Shown here: piece after piece, positions 24,600-31,846 of the stretch | Position numbering within the stretch: position 1 is the stretch's first letter | How the letters are laid out: every line of letters begins with the position of its first letter | Assembly: GCF_030362795.1 (NCBI RefSeq) | Contig: NZ_JAUCBM010000005.1 | Location: 237,456 to 301,455, forward strand | Reading direction: 5' to 3' | Length of the DNA: 64,000 bases | DNA from: Pseudochrobactrum kiredjianiae | Lineage (GTDB): Bacteria > Pseudomonadota > Alphaproteobacteria > Rhizobiales > Rhizobiaceae | Position numbers and translations under genes: made by a program | Notes under the pieces: generated by a model | Database searches by the model: none | Told to the model about the DNA's origin: nothing | What the model saw: the letters and a program-made list of their open reading frames with translations, nothing else

Positions 24600-24660
24600 A
24601 CAAATTCTCCTTCTGCCGGAAAGTGCGGCAGTTGTGGCAGTGTCTGGTTGTTGGGGTTGG

Positions 24661-24933
24661 TTATTGTAGGGTGATACCGAAATTCAGAACTTTGTCTGAG
24701 AGTTCGCCGCCCATTTGCAGATGCTCACTGACGAATTCATGAGCTTCCTCCGCCGTCATTTCTTCATTGTTGTTATTAATAAAACATCCTGGTGTGTCGA
24801 TCATGTTTTGATATGTCAGCGCACATGTTTCGCAGAGGCAGTAGTCTTGTACGACGTAATGTGGGGTACTTTCTGAAATACTCTCGCCACAAGCTTCGCA
24901 CTGTTTGTCGTGATCGCTTGGTGTTGTTTTCAT
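24661..24933 (-). CDS. Small zinc-ribbon-like phage protein
   Basis: 90 residues with a CEACGES...CLCETC arrangement near the N-terminus, consistent with a four-cysteine zinc ribbon. An acidic C-terminal helix follows (EEMTAEEAHEFVSEHLQMGG). It touches the upstream gene by one base. The function is unknown. Confidence 0.6.
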   Translation of the reverse strand: MKTTPSDHDKQCEACGESISESTPHYVVQDYCLCETCALTYQNMIDTPGCFINNNNEEMTAEEAHEFVSEHLQMGGELSDKVLNFGITLQ

Positions 24934-25151
24934 TACATCACCTGCTTTACCGAAAGCTTGCGTGCGAGATGGGCGGCTTTAAGCCCGTAGCGAGTGATAT
25001 CTTCGGATGAGTAGCCGCGCAGTCTGAGATTGTCAGGCGTTACCGGATCGCCTGCAGCATCCATATCCTGCATAGTCGCGGCCATTTCAGATACAGTCAG
25101 CTTATCCCATGTTGTGGGTGCTGGGGCGGGGTGTGTTTGATAAATGATCAT
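24933..25151 (-). CDS. Small phage protein, first gene of the leftward operon
   Basis: 72 residues: WDKLTVSEMAATMQDMDAAG then VTPDNLRLRGYSSEDITRYGLKAAHLARKLS. It is helix-rich, without a recognised domain. A GAGGTTG ribosome site precedes the ATG on the minus strand. Its promoter would lie in 25,152-25,345, among the operator copies. Confidence 0.6.
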   Translation of the reverse strand: MIIYQTHPAPAPTTWDKLTVSEMAATMQDMDAAGDPVTPDNLRLRGYSSEDITRYGLKAAHLARKLSVKQVM

Positions 25152-25218
25152 AATTACAACCTCTATAAATTATCAGGTTATATGAACGACTATTCGTTCG
25201 ACCTGGTTATAGAGATAT

Positions 25219-25262
25219 CGGTAAATTAACCTAATTACAATAGGGATTAGGTAAAATTACCG
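25219..25262. promoter_or_regulatory. Left operator cluster of the prophage repressor
   Basis: Two 14-base sites, CGGTAAATTAACCT (25,219) and AGGTAAAATTACCG (25,249), match the palindromic consensus CGGTNAWTTNACCG also found on the other side of the repressor gene. They are placed to control the leftward operon. Confidence 0.65.
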
Positions 25263-25347
25263 AAACAAAAGGCGCGCATAATTAATGTAATAATCTAAAT
25301 CAATGAAATGATTGTCTTTTACGGAGTAATGTTGAAGCTGGTGTCGT

Positions 25348-25980
25348 TCACATATCAATGATGGATCGGCGAACTCTACCAACTATTTTTATCGCGCCAT
25401 CTAGCTTCGGTGCTGGGGTGTCTTTGTAGGATGCAGGTTGAAATGGTGGGTCTTCATTTGGGCGGTATCTTTTATAGGTTGCTTGCCCTGCTTCATCGGC
25501 TATTACGTAGCATCCGTTAGCAACAAGTCTTTTGTCAGCGCGATTTACTAGAATAATTGAGTCCGGCGGTGAAATCTTATTCATGGAAGAACCGCTGACG
25601 CGTAAGGCGATCCAGTCACCCTCTGGTAGGTTAATTGCTTGTATTGTTGGGAATTCGTCAAAGTGGATGGCAGCATCTTGATGAGATAGTTCGCCAGCGC
25701 TGATCCATGAGATTAAGGGGATATCGAGCATGCTTGGACGGTGATAGTCACCTTCTTCATTGCCTGTTCCGTCCAGCAGCCATGTGCTGGAGGTTTTTAG
25801 GATCGGAGCAATTGCTTCAATGGTTTTGATTGAGGCGCCTTGGTCTTTTCCATTGCGAACGGCACGTCTCATATTTCTAATTGCTGAATCACTTAGTCCT
25901 GCCAACTTTGCCGCTTTCGATTCAGCAAGGCCAACAGCCAAGAGTCTTCTATCTATACGTTCCAAAATATCTTTAAGCAT
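25348..25980 (-). CDS. CI-type prophage repressor (S24/LexA-like)
   Basis: 210 residues. The N-terminal helix-turn-helix (ESKAAKLAGLSDSAIRNMRR) binds operators. The C-terminal S24 domain provides dimerisation and SOS-induced self-cleavage: scissile Ala95-Gly96 in SWISAGELS, catalytic Ser132 in VSGSSMNKISPPDS and general-base Lys170 in ATYKRY. It should keep the prophage silent until RecA activation. The gene is flanked by matching 14-base operators at 25,219-25,262 and 25,983-26,064; one overlaps its own leader, suggesting autoregulation. Confidence 0.93.
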   Translation of the reverse strand: MLKDILERIDRRLLAVGLAESKAAKLAGLSDSAIRNMRRAVRNGKDQGASIKTIEAIAPILKTSSTWLLDGTGNEEGDYHRPSMLDIPLISWISAGELSHQDAAIHFDEFPTIQAINLPEGDWIALRVSGSSMNKISPPDSIILVNRADKRLVANGCYVIADEAGQATYKRYRPNEDPPFQPASYKDTPAPKLDGAIKIVGRVRRSIIDM

Positions 25981-25982
25981 GT

Positions 25983-26064
25983 CGATTATTTTACCGAAGG
26001 TGATGCTGAAATAATATCGGTACGTTTACCGAGTGATGACTTGACAATTTCGGTAATTTAACCG
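25983..26064. promoter_or_regulatory. Right operator cluster and early rightward promoter
   Basis: Three 14-base sites: CGATTATTTTACCG (25,983), CGGTACGTTTACCG (26,018) and CGGTAATTTAACCG (26,051, inside the longer palindrome TTCGGTAATTTAACCGAA). TTGACA at 26,041 is a likely -35 element whose spacer is occupied by the last operator. The first site covers the leader of the repressor gene. Confidence 0.7.
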
Positions 26065-26075
26065 AAGTATTTGGC

Positions 26076-26321
26076 ATGTTGAACATTCGCAATCTTTTAG
26101 TGCTTGCTGATATTTATCGCCAAGCCACCGGAGTTGAGGATCGTACGGTGAGTAGCCGTGTATTCTCTGATGGAAAAAAAATATCCGCGTTGCGTGAGGG
26201 GGCGGATATTACAGTTTCGCGTTTCAATGAAGCGATGCGTTGGTTCTCCCTAAATTGGCCTGAACATGCAGTCTGGCCTGAGGATATTTATCGTCCTGCG
26301 ATTGATGAGGTGGTGCAATGA
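26076..26321 (+). CDS. Cro-position phage regulator
   Basis: 81 residues, first gene of the rightward operon. Features: LVLADIYRQATGVEDRTVSSRVFSDGKKISALREGADITVSRFNEAMRWFSLNWPE; the segment ATGVEDRTVSSRVFSDG has the rhythm of a helix-turn-helix, and the NWPEHAVWP tail recurs in rhizobial phage proteins. It sits where Cro sits in lambda. The ATG lies only 29 bases from the TTGACA and has no ribosome site, so its mRNA may be nearly leaderless. The DNA-binding role is inferred. Confidence 0.65.
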   Translation: MLNIRNLLVLADIYRQATGVEDRTVSSRVFSDGKKISALREGADITVSRFNEAMRWFSLNWPEHAVWPEDIYRPAIDEVVQ

Positions 26322-26491
26322 CTGTGCCTCCTCACCAAACACGACAGCAGTGCGGCTGTCACCGAAAATCACTCGCTCGTTTTTTCTCTGATCTCTGCCG
26401 GTTCCTACCACGGCAGATGCTGGCCTGCCTTTGCGCTTTCGCCCTCGTAAGCGCGAAGGCAGGTCTTTTTTATGAGGTTTTCGCATGGTGA
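26318..26491 (+). CDS. Possible 57-residue ORF coupled to the Cro-like gene
   Basis: ATG overlaps the preceding stop (ATGA). The product, MTVPPHQTRQQCGCHRKSLA... ending [10 protein letters not shown], has a hydrophobic stretch MLACLCAFALVSA and ends seven bases inside the next gene. The strong terminator hairpin at 26,424-26,471 lies within it, so translation could affect termination. Codon-level evidence is weak, and it may be a chance ORF. Confidence 0.3.
   Translation: MTVPPHQTRQQCGCHRKSLARFFSDLCRFLPRQMLACLCAFALVSAKAGLFYEVFAW
26424..26471 (+). terminator. Early terminator in the rightward operon
   Basis: CCTGCCTT-GCGC pairs with GCGC-AAGGCAGG followed by TCTTTTTT. It lies between the Cro-like gene and the next regulator, the position of tR1 in lambda, and would limit expression of the replication genes unless it is read through. 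Confidence 0.85.
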
Positions 26492-26973
26492 AAATTCGCC
26501 CGACAACTGAGCATGACAGGCAGGCGTTGAAAGCAGCCGTGCGCCGTTTGCTGCCAATGGCCGGTGGCGTTTCTGCTTTTGAAAAGGTGACGCGTGTTAA
26601 TGCCTCTGCGCTATCTCGTTATGGCGCACCTGATGAGGCGATCAACCATATGCCGATTGATGTGGCGATGGATTTGATGCTCGACACGCGCTCGAACGGC
26701 ATTTTGTCCATTATGGCCATGCAGCTTGGTTTTAAGCTGGTGTCCCTTGGCAATCAGGATTTTGGCAGCACCTTGCCGGATATCGGGGATATGTCCCGTC
26801 TGAGTAAGTCTGTGTCTGATGTAATGCAGGAATATGCACAGGCAATTTCGGACGGCGCGATTACGCCCCGTGAAAAGCAGCAAATTGATATTGAAATTGA
26901 GGAAGCTGTGCAAATGCTGCGGGCATTCCAACACAAGATTGATGGCGCAACCTCTAAAGGCGGTGACGTATGA
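26485..26973 (+). CDS. Phage regulatory protein, CII-position
   Basis: 162 residues: [52 protein letters not shown] is a helix-turn-helix-like region of the kind used by phage regulators. The C-terminal half is a Glu-rich helix ([25 protein letters not shown]) likely for oligomerisation. It is the first gene after the early terminator. Similar proteins are common in rhizobial prophages. Whether it works as a CII-like activator is not known. Confidence 0.65.
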   Translation: MVKIRPTTEHDRQALKAAVRRLLPMAGGVSAFEKVTRVNASALSRYGAPDEAINHMPIDVAMDLMLDTRSNGILSIMAMQLGFKLVSLGNQDFGSTLPDIGDMSRLSKSVSDVMQEYAQAISDGAITPREKQQIDIEIEEAVQMLRAFQHKIDGATSKGGDV

Positions 26974-27251
26974 GCGGCGATATTACCAGCGACAGCGCCC
27001 AGACAATTGCTGTTGGGCAGCTACGCGCTTTTATTGAGCGTGTTGAACGTCTTGAGGAAGAAAAGAAAACCATTGGCGATGACATCAAAGAGGTTTTTGC
27101 GGAACTGAAAGGCTCCGGATTCGACACAAAAGCGGTGCGCACGATCATCCGAATGCGGAAAAAAGAAGATCATGAGCGGCAGGAAGAGGAGGCAATGGTG
27201 CAACTCTATGCTGACGCGCTTGGTATGCCCTTATTTCGGGGGCTGCTATGA
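26970..27251 (+). CDS. GapR-like (DUF2312) DNA-binding protein
   Basis: 93 residues. [53 protein letters not shown] is the full GapR signature. GapR of Caulobacter encircles overtwisted DNA ahead of forks and RNA polymerase and stimulates topoisomerases. Here the gene is embedded by 4-base overlaps between a phage regulator and a DnaA-like protein, so it is a phage paralogue, probably acting in phage replication. Confidence 0.92.
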   Translation: MSGDITSDSAQTIAVGQLRAFIERVERLEEEKKTIGDDIKEVFAELKGSGFDTKAVRTIIRMRKKEDHERQEEEAMVQLYADALGMPLFRGLL

Positions 27252-27646
27252 GTTTTAATCCTGCAGTTATTGCGATGCGTAATGCAACGACCGTCAAATT
27301 CGAGCGATTTATTGCATCCGTCGTCAATGATGCGGCTCTGATTGGACAAATGCCTGGCGATAAGGGCTATCGGCCGCGTCTTGATAAGATCGCGCACCGG
27401 CTTTGCCGTGTGTTCAATGTCAGTCTGACAGAAGTGCGCTCCCCACGCCGCGATAGTGAAGTATCTATGGCGCGGCAGGCTATCTATTATTGGGCTTGGC
27501 GCGTGACGGAGCTTTCATCCTCCCAGATCGGGCGACGCATGGGCAATCGCGATCACACTACAGTTTTGTATGGGGTCAAGGTCTATCGGCGCAAACGGGC
27601 GGCGATGGGGCGAAATTTACGTGAATTGCGGAGGGCTGCACAATGA
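27248..27646 (+). CDS. DnaA domain IV-like DNA-binding protein
   Basis: 132 residues. The C-terminal part, [42 protein letters not shown], is the DnaA-box-binding domain, with the GNRDHTTV signature that reads DNA. There is no AAA+ ATPase domain. It may bind DnaA boxes to recruit or block host replication. It overlaps both neighbours by 4 bases. Confidence 0.88.
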   Translation: MSFNPAVIAMRNATTVKFERFIASVVNDAALIGQMPGDKGYRPRLDKIAHRLCRVFNVSLTEVRSPRRDSEVSMARQAIYYWAWRVTELSSSQIGRRMGNRDHTTVLYGVKVYRRKRAAMGRNLRELRRAAQ

Positions 27647-28782
27647 GCCACGACGCTACCAGTTGGGCTCTGAAACAGCGTGGGTTTAAACCGGCGACAA
27701 AATTGGTTCTCTGGCACTTATGCGACCGGTATCACCCAGATCATGGCTGCTTTCCTAGTCAGGATACGCTCGCAAATGATTGTGAAATGTCGCGCTCTGC
27801 TTTGAATGATCACTTGGCTGTTTTAGAACAGGCGGGTTTGATTTTGCGTGAACAGCGCCGTGACAGGCACTCCAGAAAACAGATTTCCACCTATTACCGT
27901 TTCGCTTTTCAGATTGATTTTCCGTGTCCTAAATCCGGACACGGGCAGGGGGAAGCCGTGTCCGGAAAACAGCTGGAGCCGTGTCCGGAAAATGACGAAA
28001 GCCGTGTCCGGAATTCGGACACTAACCTTGTAAGGGAACCAGTAATAGAACCAGTAACTGAGAGAGAGCGCGGGAGCGAACCGGAAAGCAAGGAAACTCG
28101 CAAAGCGAACGAAAAGGCTTTCAAAAAAGCTTTCTCGTCCTGGCCAACTTGGCTGACAGACAGCGAGCCGGGGGCATATCGGGCATGGCATAGCCTTTCG
28201 ATTGATGAGCGGCAGTTGGCTTGTGAAGAAATCGGCCGCTATGTCGAGGCATCACGGGCAACAGGGCGCAAGCACATCTGTTCGTTTGCTGTTTATCTGT
28301 GCGAAAAGCGTTGGGAAAAGCTGCCAGCTCCGGCTCAAGTTGCTGCCAATGCTCCGGCACAGGCTGCGCCCTTCGGCAAGATGTGGGCGGCACGGGTTTA
28401 TGAGCTGTTACTAGCCGGTGTCACTCATGTCGGTCAGCTGACGGCGTTGGAGCAGCGCATGGTTGAAGCTGGTACTTTCTCAGTTGAACACTTGCTAGCT
28501 GAGAAACAGATTAAATTTGGATTTCCGGCAGTGAATGATTTGTTTGAACGTGCTGCTGGCAGACGCGGTGCGCTTGTTCCTGCCTATTTGCAGGCAATGG
28601 CTGAGCGCATGACTGCGGTGAAGGTTGGTGGAGATCTGTGGCAAGCGTGGGTTGCTGCTCATGCAGTGCATGGTTGGCCTTGGCTGCCTAACACTGGAAC
28701 CGTGGAATACGTCTATCTGCCGGAAGGCGGTCCTGAGGCATTGGAAGAATTACAGGCTCTGTTGCGAGGAATTGAAAAATGA
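27643..28782 (+). CDS. Phage replication initiator, lambda O-like, with iterons inside the gene
   Basis: 379 residues. The N-terminal winged helix (about 10-95), with FKPATKLVLWHLCDRYHPDHGCFPSQDTLANDCEMSRSALNDHLAVLEQAGLI, is the helix-turn-helix domain 36/replication-O type. A polar linker (about 95-165) is encoded by the GTGTCCGG repeats. The C-terminal region (WPTWLTDSEPGAYRAWHSLS..., later LWQAWVAAHAVHGWPWLPNTGTVEYVYLP) resembles the C-terminal part of rhizobial phage initiators. It probably binds its own gene to open the origin and load host helicase. No helicase or loader gene of phage origin is seen. Confidence 0.8.
   Translation: MSHDATSWALKQRGFKPATKLVLWHLCDRYHPDHGCFPSQDTLANDCEMSRSALNDHLAVLEQAGLILREQRRDRHSRKQISTYYRFAFQIDFPCPKSGHGQGEAVSGKQLEPCPENDESRVRNSDTNLVREPVIEPVTERERGSEPESKETRKANEKAFKKAFSSWPTWLTDSEPGAYRAWHSLSIDERQLACEEIGRYVEASRATGRKHICSFAVYLCEKRWEKLPAPAQVAANAPAQAAPFGKMWAARVYELLLAGVTHVGQLTALEQRMVEAGTFSVEHLLAEKQIKFGFPAVNDLFERAAGRRGALVPAYLQAMAERMTAVKVGGDLWQAWVAAHAVHGWPWLPNTGTVEYVYLPEGGPEALEELQALLRGIEK
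27922..28022 (+). repeat. Iteron array, candidate phage replication origin
   Basis: GCCGTGTCCGG occurs at 27,955, 27,978 and 28,001, exactly 23 bases apart, each followed by AA. Related or inverted copies lie at 27,922 (CCGTGTCC), 27,935 (CCGGACACGG) and 28,014 (TTCGGACAC). A direct repeat GAACCAGTAA occurs twice just downstream (28,036-28,058). Confidence 0.75.
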
Positions 28783-29429
28783 TGATGCCAAATAACAGAC
28801 CATTTGAGGAAGCGCGTATCTTGGAAACGGCACGACAGCTGGATGAACGCGATCCGGATCGCATCAAAATGCGGATGCAGGAGAAGTTTTTGGCTATTGC
28901 TGCCGGTACTGAGCGCTCAGAAAAACAGTGGTTCGTTCTCAAAACTGCGAACAAACAAGAGAAAGCTGTTAGCCAATCGGTGAGTAACTTTGGTATTGAG
29001 ACCTGGTTGCCTGTGAAATCAGAGGCGCGTTCAGTCAAGTATACACGTCGTTCAAAGCAAATTGAGGTGCCGGTTTTCAATGGATACTTGTTCGTAAGAG
29101 TAGTCCCATGTGTTGAAAGTTGGGTCGGTTTATCACGTGTTGACGGGGCGATTTCTCTCATTTTCGGACAGCATGGTGCAATTGTTGTAAGTGATAAATA
29201 TATGAATGATCTCAGATGTTTGACAGATGTTGGTTCATTTAATGATTTAAAGAATTTTTCTCGATACAACAACGGTGAGCGTGTATCGTTTCCGGTTGGC
29301 TCCGCAGGTGTTTTTGAGGGGGTGATAGAAGGCTATGTCGGAACCAGAGCAGCGCGTGTGCTTGCCTTCATATTCGGTCAAGAGCGGACAATAGAAGTGC
29401 CTCTTGCCAATTTAATCAAATCGGCATAG
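28779..29429 (+). CDS. NusG/RfaH-like transcription factor, candidate phage antiterminator
   Basis: 216 residues. KQWFVLKTANKQEKAVSQSVSNFGIETWLPVKSEARSVKYTRRSKQIEVPVFNGYLFVRV is a complete NGN domain (about 45-110) that in NusG and RfaH grips RNA polymerase. The C-terminus, GERVSFPVGSAGVFEGVIEGYVGTRAARVLAFIFGQERTIEVPLANL, is a KOW domain. It starts four bases inside the initiator gene and is the last gene of the early rightward block, where lambda has its Q antiterminator. Four strong hairpins follow at once. Confidence 0.85.
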   Translation: MMMPNNRPFEEARILETARQLDERDPDRIKMRMQEKFLAIAAGTERSEKQWFVLKTANKQEKAVSQSVSNFGIETWLPVKSEARSVKYTRRSKQIEVPVFNGYLFVRVVPCVESWVGLSRVDGAISLIFGQHGAIVVSDKYMNDLRCLTDVGSFNDLKNFSRYNNGERVSFPVGSAGVFEGVIEGYVGTRAARVLAFIFGQERTIEVPLANLIKSA

Positions 29430-29459
29430 CCCTATGAGAAGGGACGACCTGTAGACTGT

Positions 29460-29565
29460 GAAGCGTAATGCTTCCGAGACGGTGAGCGGTGTAAGTCGGC
29501 ATTAGCCGCAGTGAGCTCCCTGCGGATCCCGGAGAAGCGACCGATAATTCGGCAACCGCTTCTCC
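29460..29565 (+). ncRNA. Array of four hairpins after the NusG-like gene
   Basis: Stems: GAAGC/GCTTC (29,460-29,474); CGGC-ATTA-GCCG (29,497-29,508); CCGCAG/CTGCGG (29,506-29,525, which competes with the second stem over three bases); and GGAGAAGCG/CGCTTCTCC (29,531-29,565) with an inner CCGA-TAAT-TCGG. It is GC-rich and non-coding. It could be an antitermination RNA site, a small RNA, or a compound terminator. Confidence 0.5.
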
Positions 29566-29588
29566 CCCAGTGCGAAGCTATGAAAAAA

Positions 29589-29936
29589 TCAATTTTTAGC
29601 TCTTCTCCAACCTGCGGCTCTAGCCTCAGCTTCTGTGCAAAACCAACGTTCGCCGTATTCAGTACGAATGACTGTATCGTCATAAAACTCTTGCCCGGGG
29701 ACATGATAGATACGCTCTCCGGTATTAAGGCTGGTGTTCCCTTTAATTTCGCATGACTGAGGGCTTATCGACGCTGCTGGGATGGATGGCTGTTCGGCAT
29801 CAGCTGTGAACTGCTTACCCAGAGATAATGCACTGGTGTAAACGGTCTGACCATATTTAGCAGTTAGCGCACCAATACTCGCTGCGACGACAATTGCACC
29901 TGATAATATTAATGCGAAGTTCTTGTTCTTATCCAT
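29589..29936 (-). CDS. Membrane-anchored small protein with C-terminal GERWFC-type domain
   Basis: 115 residues on the opposite strand to the phage early and late genes. An N-terminal membrane or signal helix (FALILSGAIVVAASIGALTA) is followed by a spacer and a C-terminal domain CEIKGNTSLNTGERIYHVPG ... GERWFCTEAEARAAGWRRA. That domain recurs at the ends of secreted nucleases and small proteins in Rhizobiales and has no settled function. It is probably a lysogeny-expressed accessory gene (moron). Confidence 0.75.
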   Translation of the reverse strand: MDKNKNFALILSGAIVVAASIGALTAKYGQTVYTSALSLGKQFTADAEQPSIPAASISPQSCEIKGNTSLNTGERIYHVPGQEFYDDTVIRTEYGERWFCTEAEARAAGWRRAKN

Positions 29937-30151
29937 GTTTATCAGCTAAGCAGATTTAGTTTGTATAGCAATTTCAAGTTGAAATGATGGTTAAATGCTA
30001 TGTTGCAAGTCACTCGCCGATAAGCTGTTGCATCCACTATGAGAAGCTATATGCGAAACATAAACATATCACTGATGTTGAAACGATGATTTGGAACAGT
30101 CAAACTTTCTTCGGACTTACATAAATAAAAGAATCGCTGAATATTGTATCT

Positions 30152-30826
30152 ATGGGATATTATATTCGTGTTTTTAAATATGCTTGTCGTTTGTGGGTTC
30201 GGCGACTCCGAGAGGGGAAATCGAAGATGATTGGATTCATTTTACAGACAACGGTATTATTTGCTGTTTTGTATTATTTCCCTTTTTTAGATGATTTCAA
30301 TAAACAGATTGGAACAACTGGTGCCCTCATTATTTCTATTTTTGGGGCTGGGGTTATCAATTTTATTATTGATCTTTTTTATGCTCCGGTCTTGTTGGAC
30401 AGATACCAAAGGCAGGACCTGAAATACGCTATTAATACAGCTCAAGATATTTTGGATTCTGAGAAAAACGTCAAAACTCTTAGTGAGCTTTACAGAGAAG
30501 GTAAGGCGCTACAGCTTAAAATCTCGACACAATATGTTGAGAAAGATGAGTATCTGAAATGGTACTCTAAATGCGAAAAATATATAGAAGATAATTTTCA
30601 GTATAGCGAATTGCATAAGTTCCGTATCAGTTCGGAAGAAGATGACTATGGTGTATCAAATCGTCATCAGAGCTTTATGAACTTGGTTCAGCGGAATCTC
30701 AGAGTTTTGAATAGTATGATTGAGTTCGGTGGTTATAAGGCTTTATCATCTGGTTCCTTACAGCTTATTGTCCTCAATGCAAAAGAGCCAGCTTATAAGT
30801 ATGTTGTCGATTTGACCTCTGATTAA
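30152..30826 (+). CDS. AT-rich accessory membrane protein of unknown function
   Basis: 224 residues. There are two N-terminal membrane helices (about residues 27-45 and 52-77; ILQTTVLFAVLYYFPFL and LIISIFGAGVINFIIDLFYA), then a cytoplasmic alpha-helical domain rich in Lys, Glu and Tyr (YEKxEYLKWYSK-like). It lacks any family I know. Its base composition is lower in GC than the flanking phage genes, and it has 325 bases of its own upstream region. It lies between the early and late blocks, where phages often carry exclusion or defence genes. Confidence 0.65.
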   Translation: MGYYIRVFKYACRLWVRRLREGKSKMIGFILQTTVLFAVLYYFPFLDDFNKQIGTTGALIISIFGAGVINFIIDLFYAPVLLDRYQRQDLKYAINTAQDILDSEKNVKTLSELYREGKALQLKISTQYVEKDEYLKWYSKCEKYIEDNFQYSELHKFRISSEEDDYGVSNRHQSFMNLVQRNLRVLNSMIEFGGYKALSSGSLQLIVLNAKEPAYKYVVDLTSD

Positions 30827-30854
30827 TTCAACTACCGCTCATTGGAAAAAGTTC

Positions 30855-31643
30855 ATGTTGCATGTCACATCTTCAATGAGTGGGCTATCTACCCATGATG
30901 GCACTTCTGTTTTCATGAACTTTGATACAAAGGGATGGGAGCAGGAGCTAGATCGGTTTGAGCGTGAGACAATACCGAAAGCCACGATCACTGCTTTGAA
31001 CCGCACTGCTGCTGTTGGCCGTTTGGCTGTGCAGGATGAGATGGAAGCAAAGCTTGATCGGGTTACACCATTCGCAAAACGGGGTGTTGCCTATGAGCAG
31101 GCCAGCAGCTCCAAACCATCAGCGGCTGTTATCATCGCCGGTAAATCATGGGCGAAGAACTCAACGCCACCGGCCAATTATCTGACACCGCAATTCTTTG
31201 GTGGTCAGCGCAATCTTAAATCTTTCGAACGACAGCTGATCAGTGCAGGCCATATGGCCAAGGGGCTTTATGCCGTGCCAGCAAGGGATTGTCCGTTAGA
31301 TCAATATGGCAATGTTCGCGTGGCACTGATCGTTCGCATTTTGGCTGACTTGCAAATTATGGAACGAACAGCAGGTTATAACCGTAAGCGTACCGAGGCC
31401 TCCACCAAGCGCAATGCTCGCTATAAGAACGCACGGTTCTTTGTGCCAGAACGGGGATCGCATTTGCACCCGGGGGTATGGCAGCGAAACCCGATCGATA
31501 ATTCAATCAAGCCGATGCTGTTGTTTGTACGGATGCGCTCTTACACCCGAACGATAAACTTTCATGAGACAGTGCAGCGGGTGGCAGAAGAACGCTTTGC
31601 AAGATATTTCGCGGAAGCGATCGGCAAGCTGAGCCGCGAATAG
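30855..31643 (+). CDS. Phage tail-completion protein, lambda gpZ-like
   Basis: 262 residues. WEQELDRFERETIPKATITALNRTAAVGRLAVQDEMEAKLDRVTPFAKRGV is typical of the minor tail protein Z family, which completes the tail end that joins the head. It is rich in Arg. GGAAAAAGTTC precedes the ATG at 30,855; ATG at 30,915 is an alternative start. Its place ahead of the terminase genes instead of after the head genes is unusual compared with lambda. Confidence 0.65.
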   Translation: MLHVTSSMSGLSTHDGTSVFMNFDTKGWEQELDRFERETIPKATITALNRTAAVGRLAVQDEMEAKLDRVTPFAKRGVAYEQASSSKPSAAVIIAGKSWAKNSTPPANYLTPQFFGGQRNLKSFERQLISAGHMAKGLYAVPARDCPLDQYGNVRVALIVRILADLQIMERTAGYNRKRTEASTKRNARYKNARFFVPERGSHLHPGVWQRNPIDNSIKPMLLFVRMRSYTRTINFHETVQRVAEERFARYFAEAIGKLSRE

Positions 31644-31754
31644 GTCAATCCGGTGGGGCAGGCCTTTCTCAACATTTCGGGTCCTTCCTGACCAATCTTG
31701 ATCACGGGTATTTCGCACCGCGAGTGTTCGTCAGTCTGAGCCGGAAAATGAAGC

Positions 31755-31796
31755 CTAAAGTCGAAGGCTAAAGAACTAAAGTCAGACGCTAAAGTT
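31755..31796 (+). promoter_or_regulatory. Tandem CTAAAG repeats upstream of terminase, candidate cos/terminase binding site
   Basis: CTAAAG occurs at 31,755, 31,768, 31,776 and 31,789, forming two tandem 21-base units that match at 16 of 21 positions. The gap 31,644-31,846 contains no gene. In lambda, cos and the small-terminase binding R sites occupy this position. Confidence 0.4.
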
Positions 31797-31846
31797 AGCA
31801 CTCAAATCAGGGAATTAAAATTCCGGCTGTTGTTGCAGGGAAAATC

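Noticed and set aside
27955..28011. Short CRISPR-like array suggested by evenly spaced repeats
   Set aside because: Repeats are 11 bases with 12-base gaps, inside a coding gene and flanked by inverted copies; iterons fit, CRISPR does not. No other CRISPR-like array or cas gene was seen.
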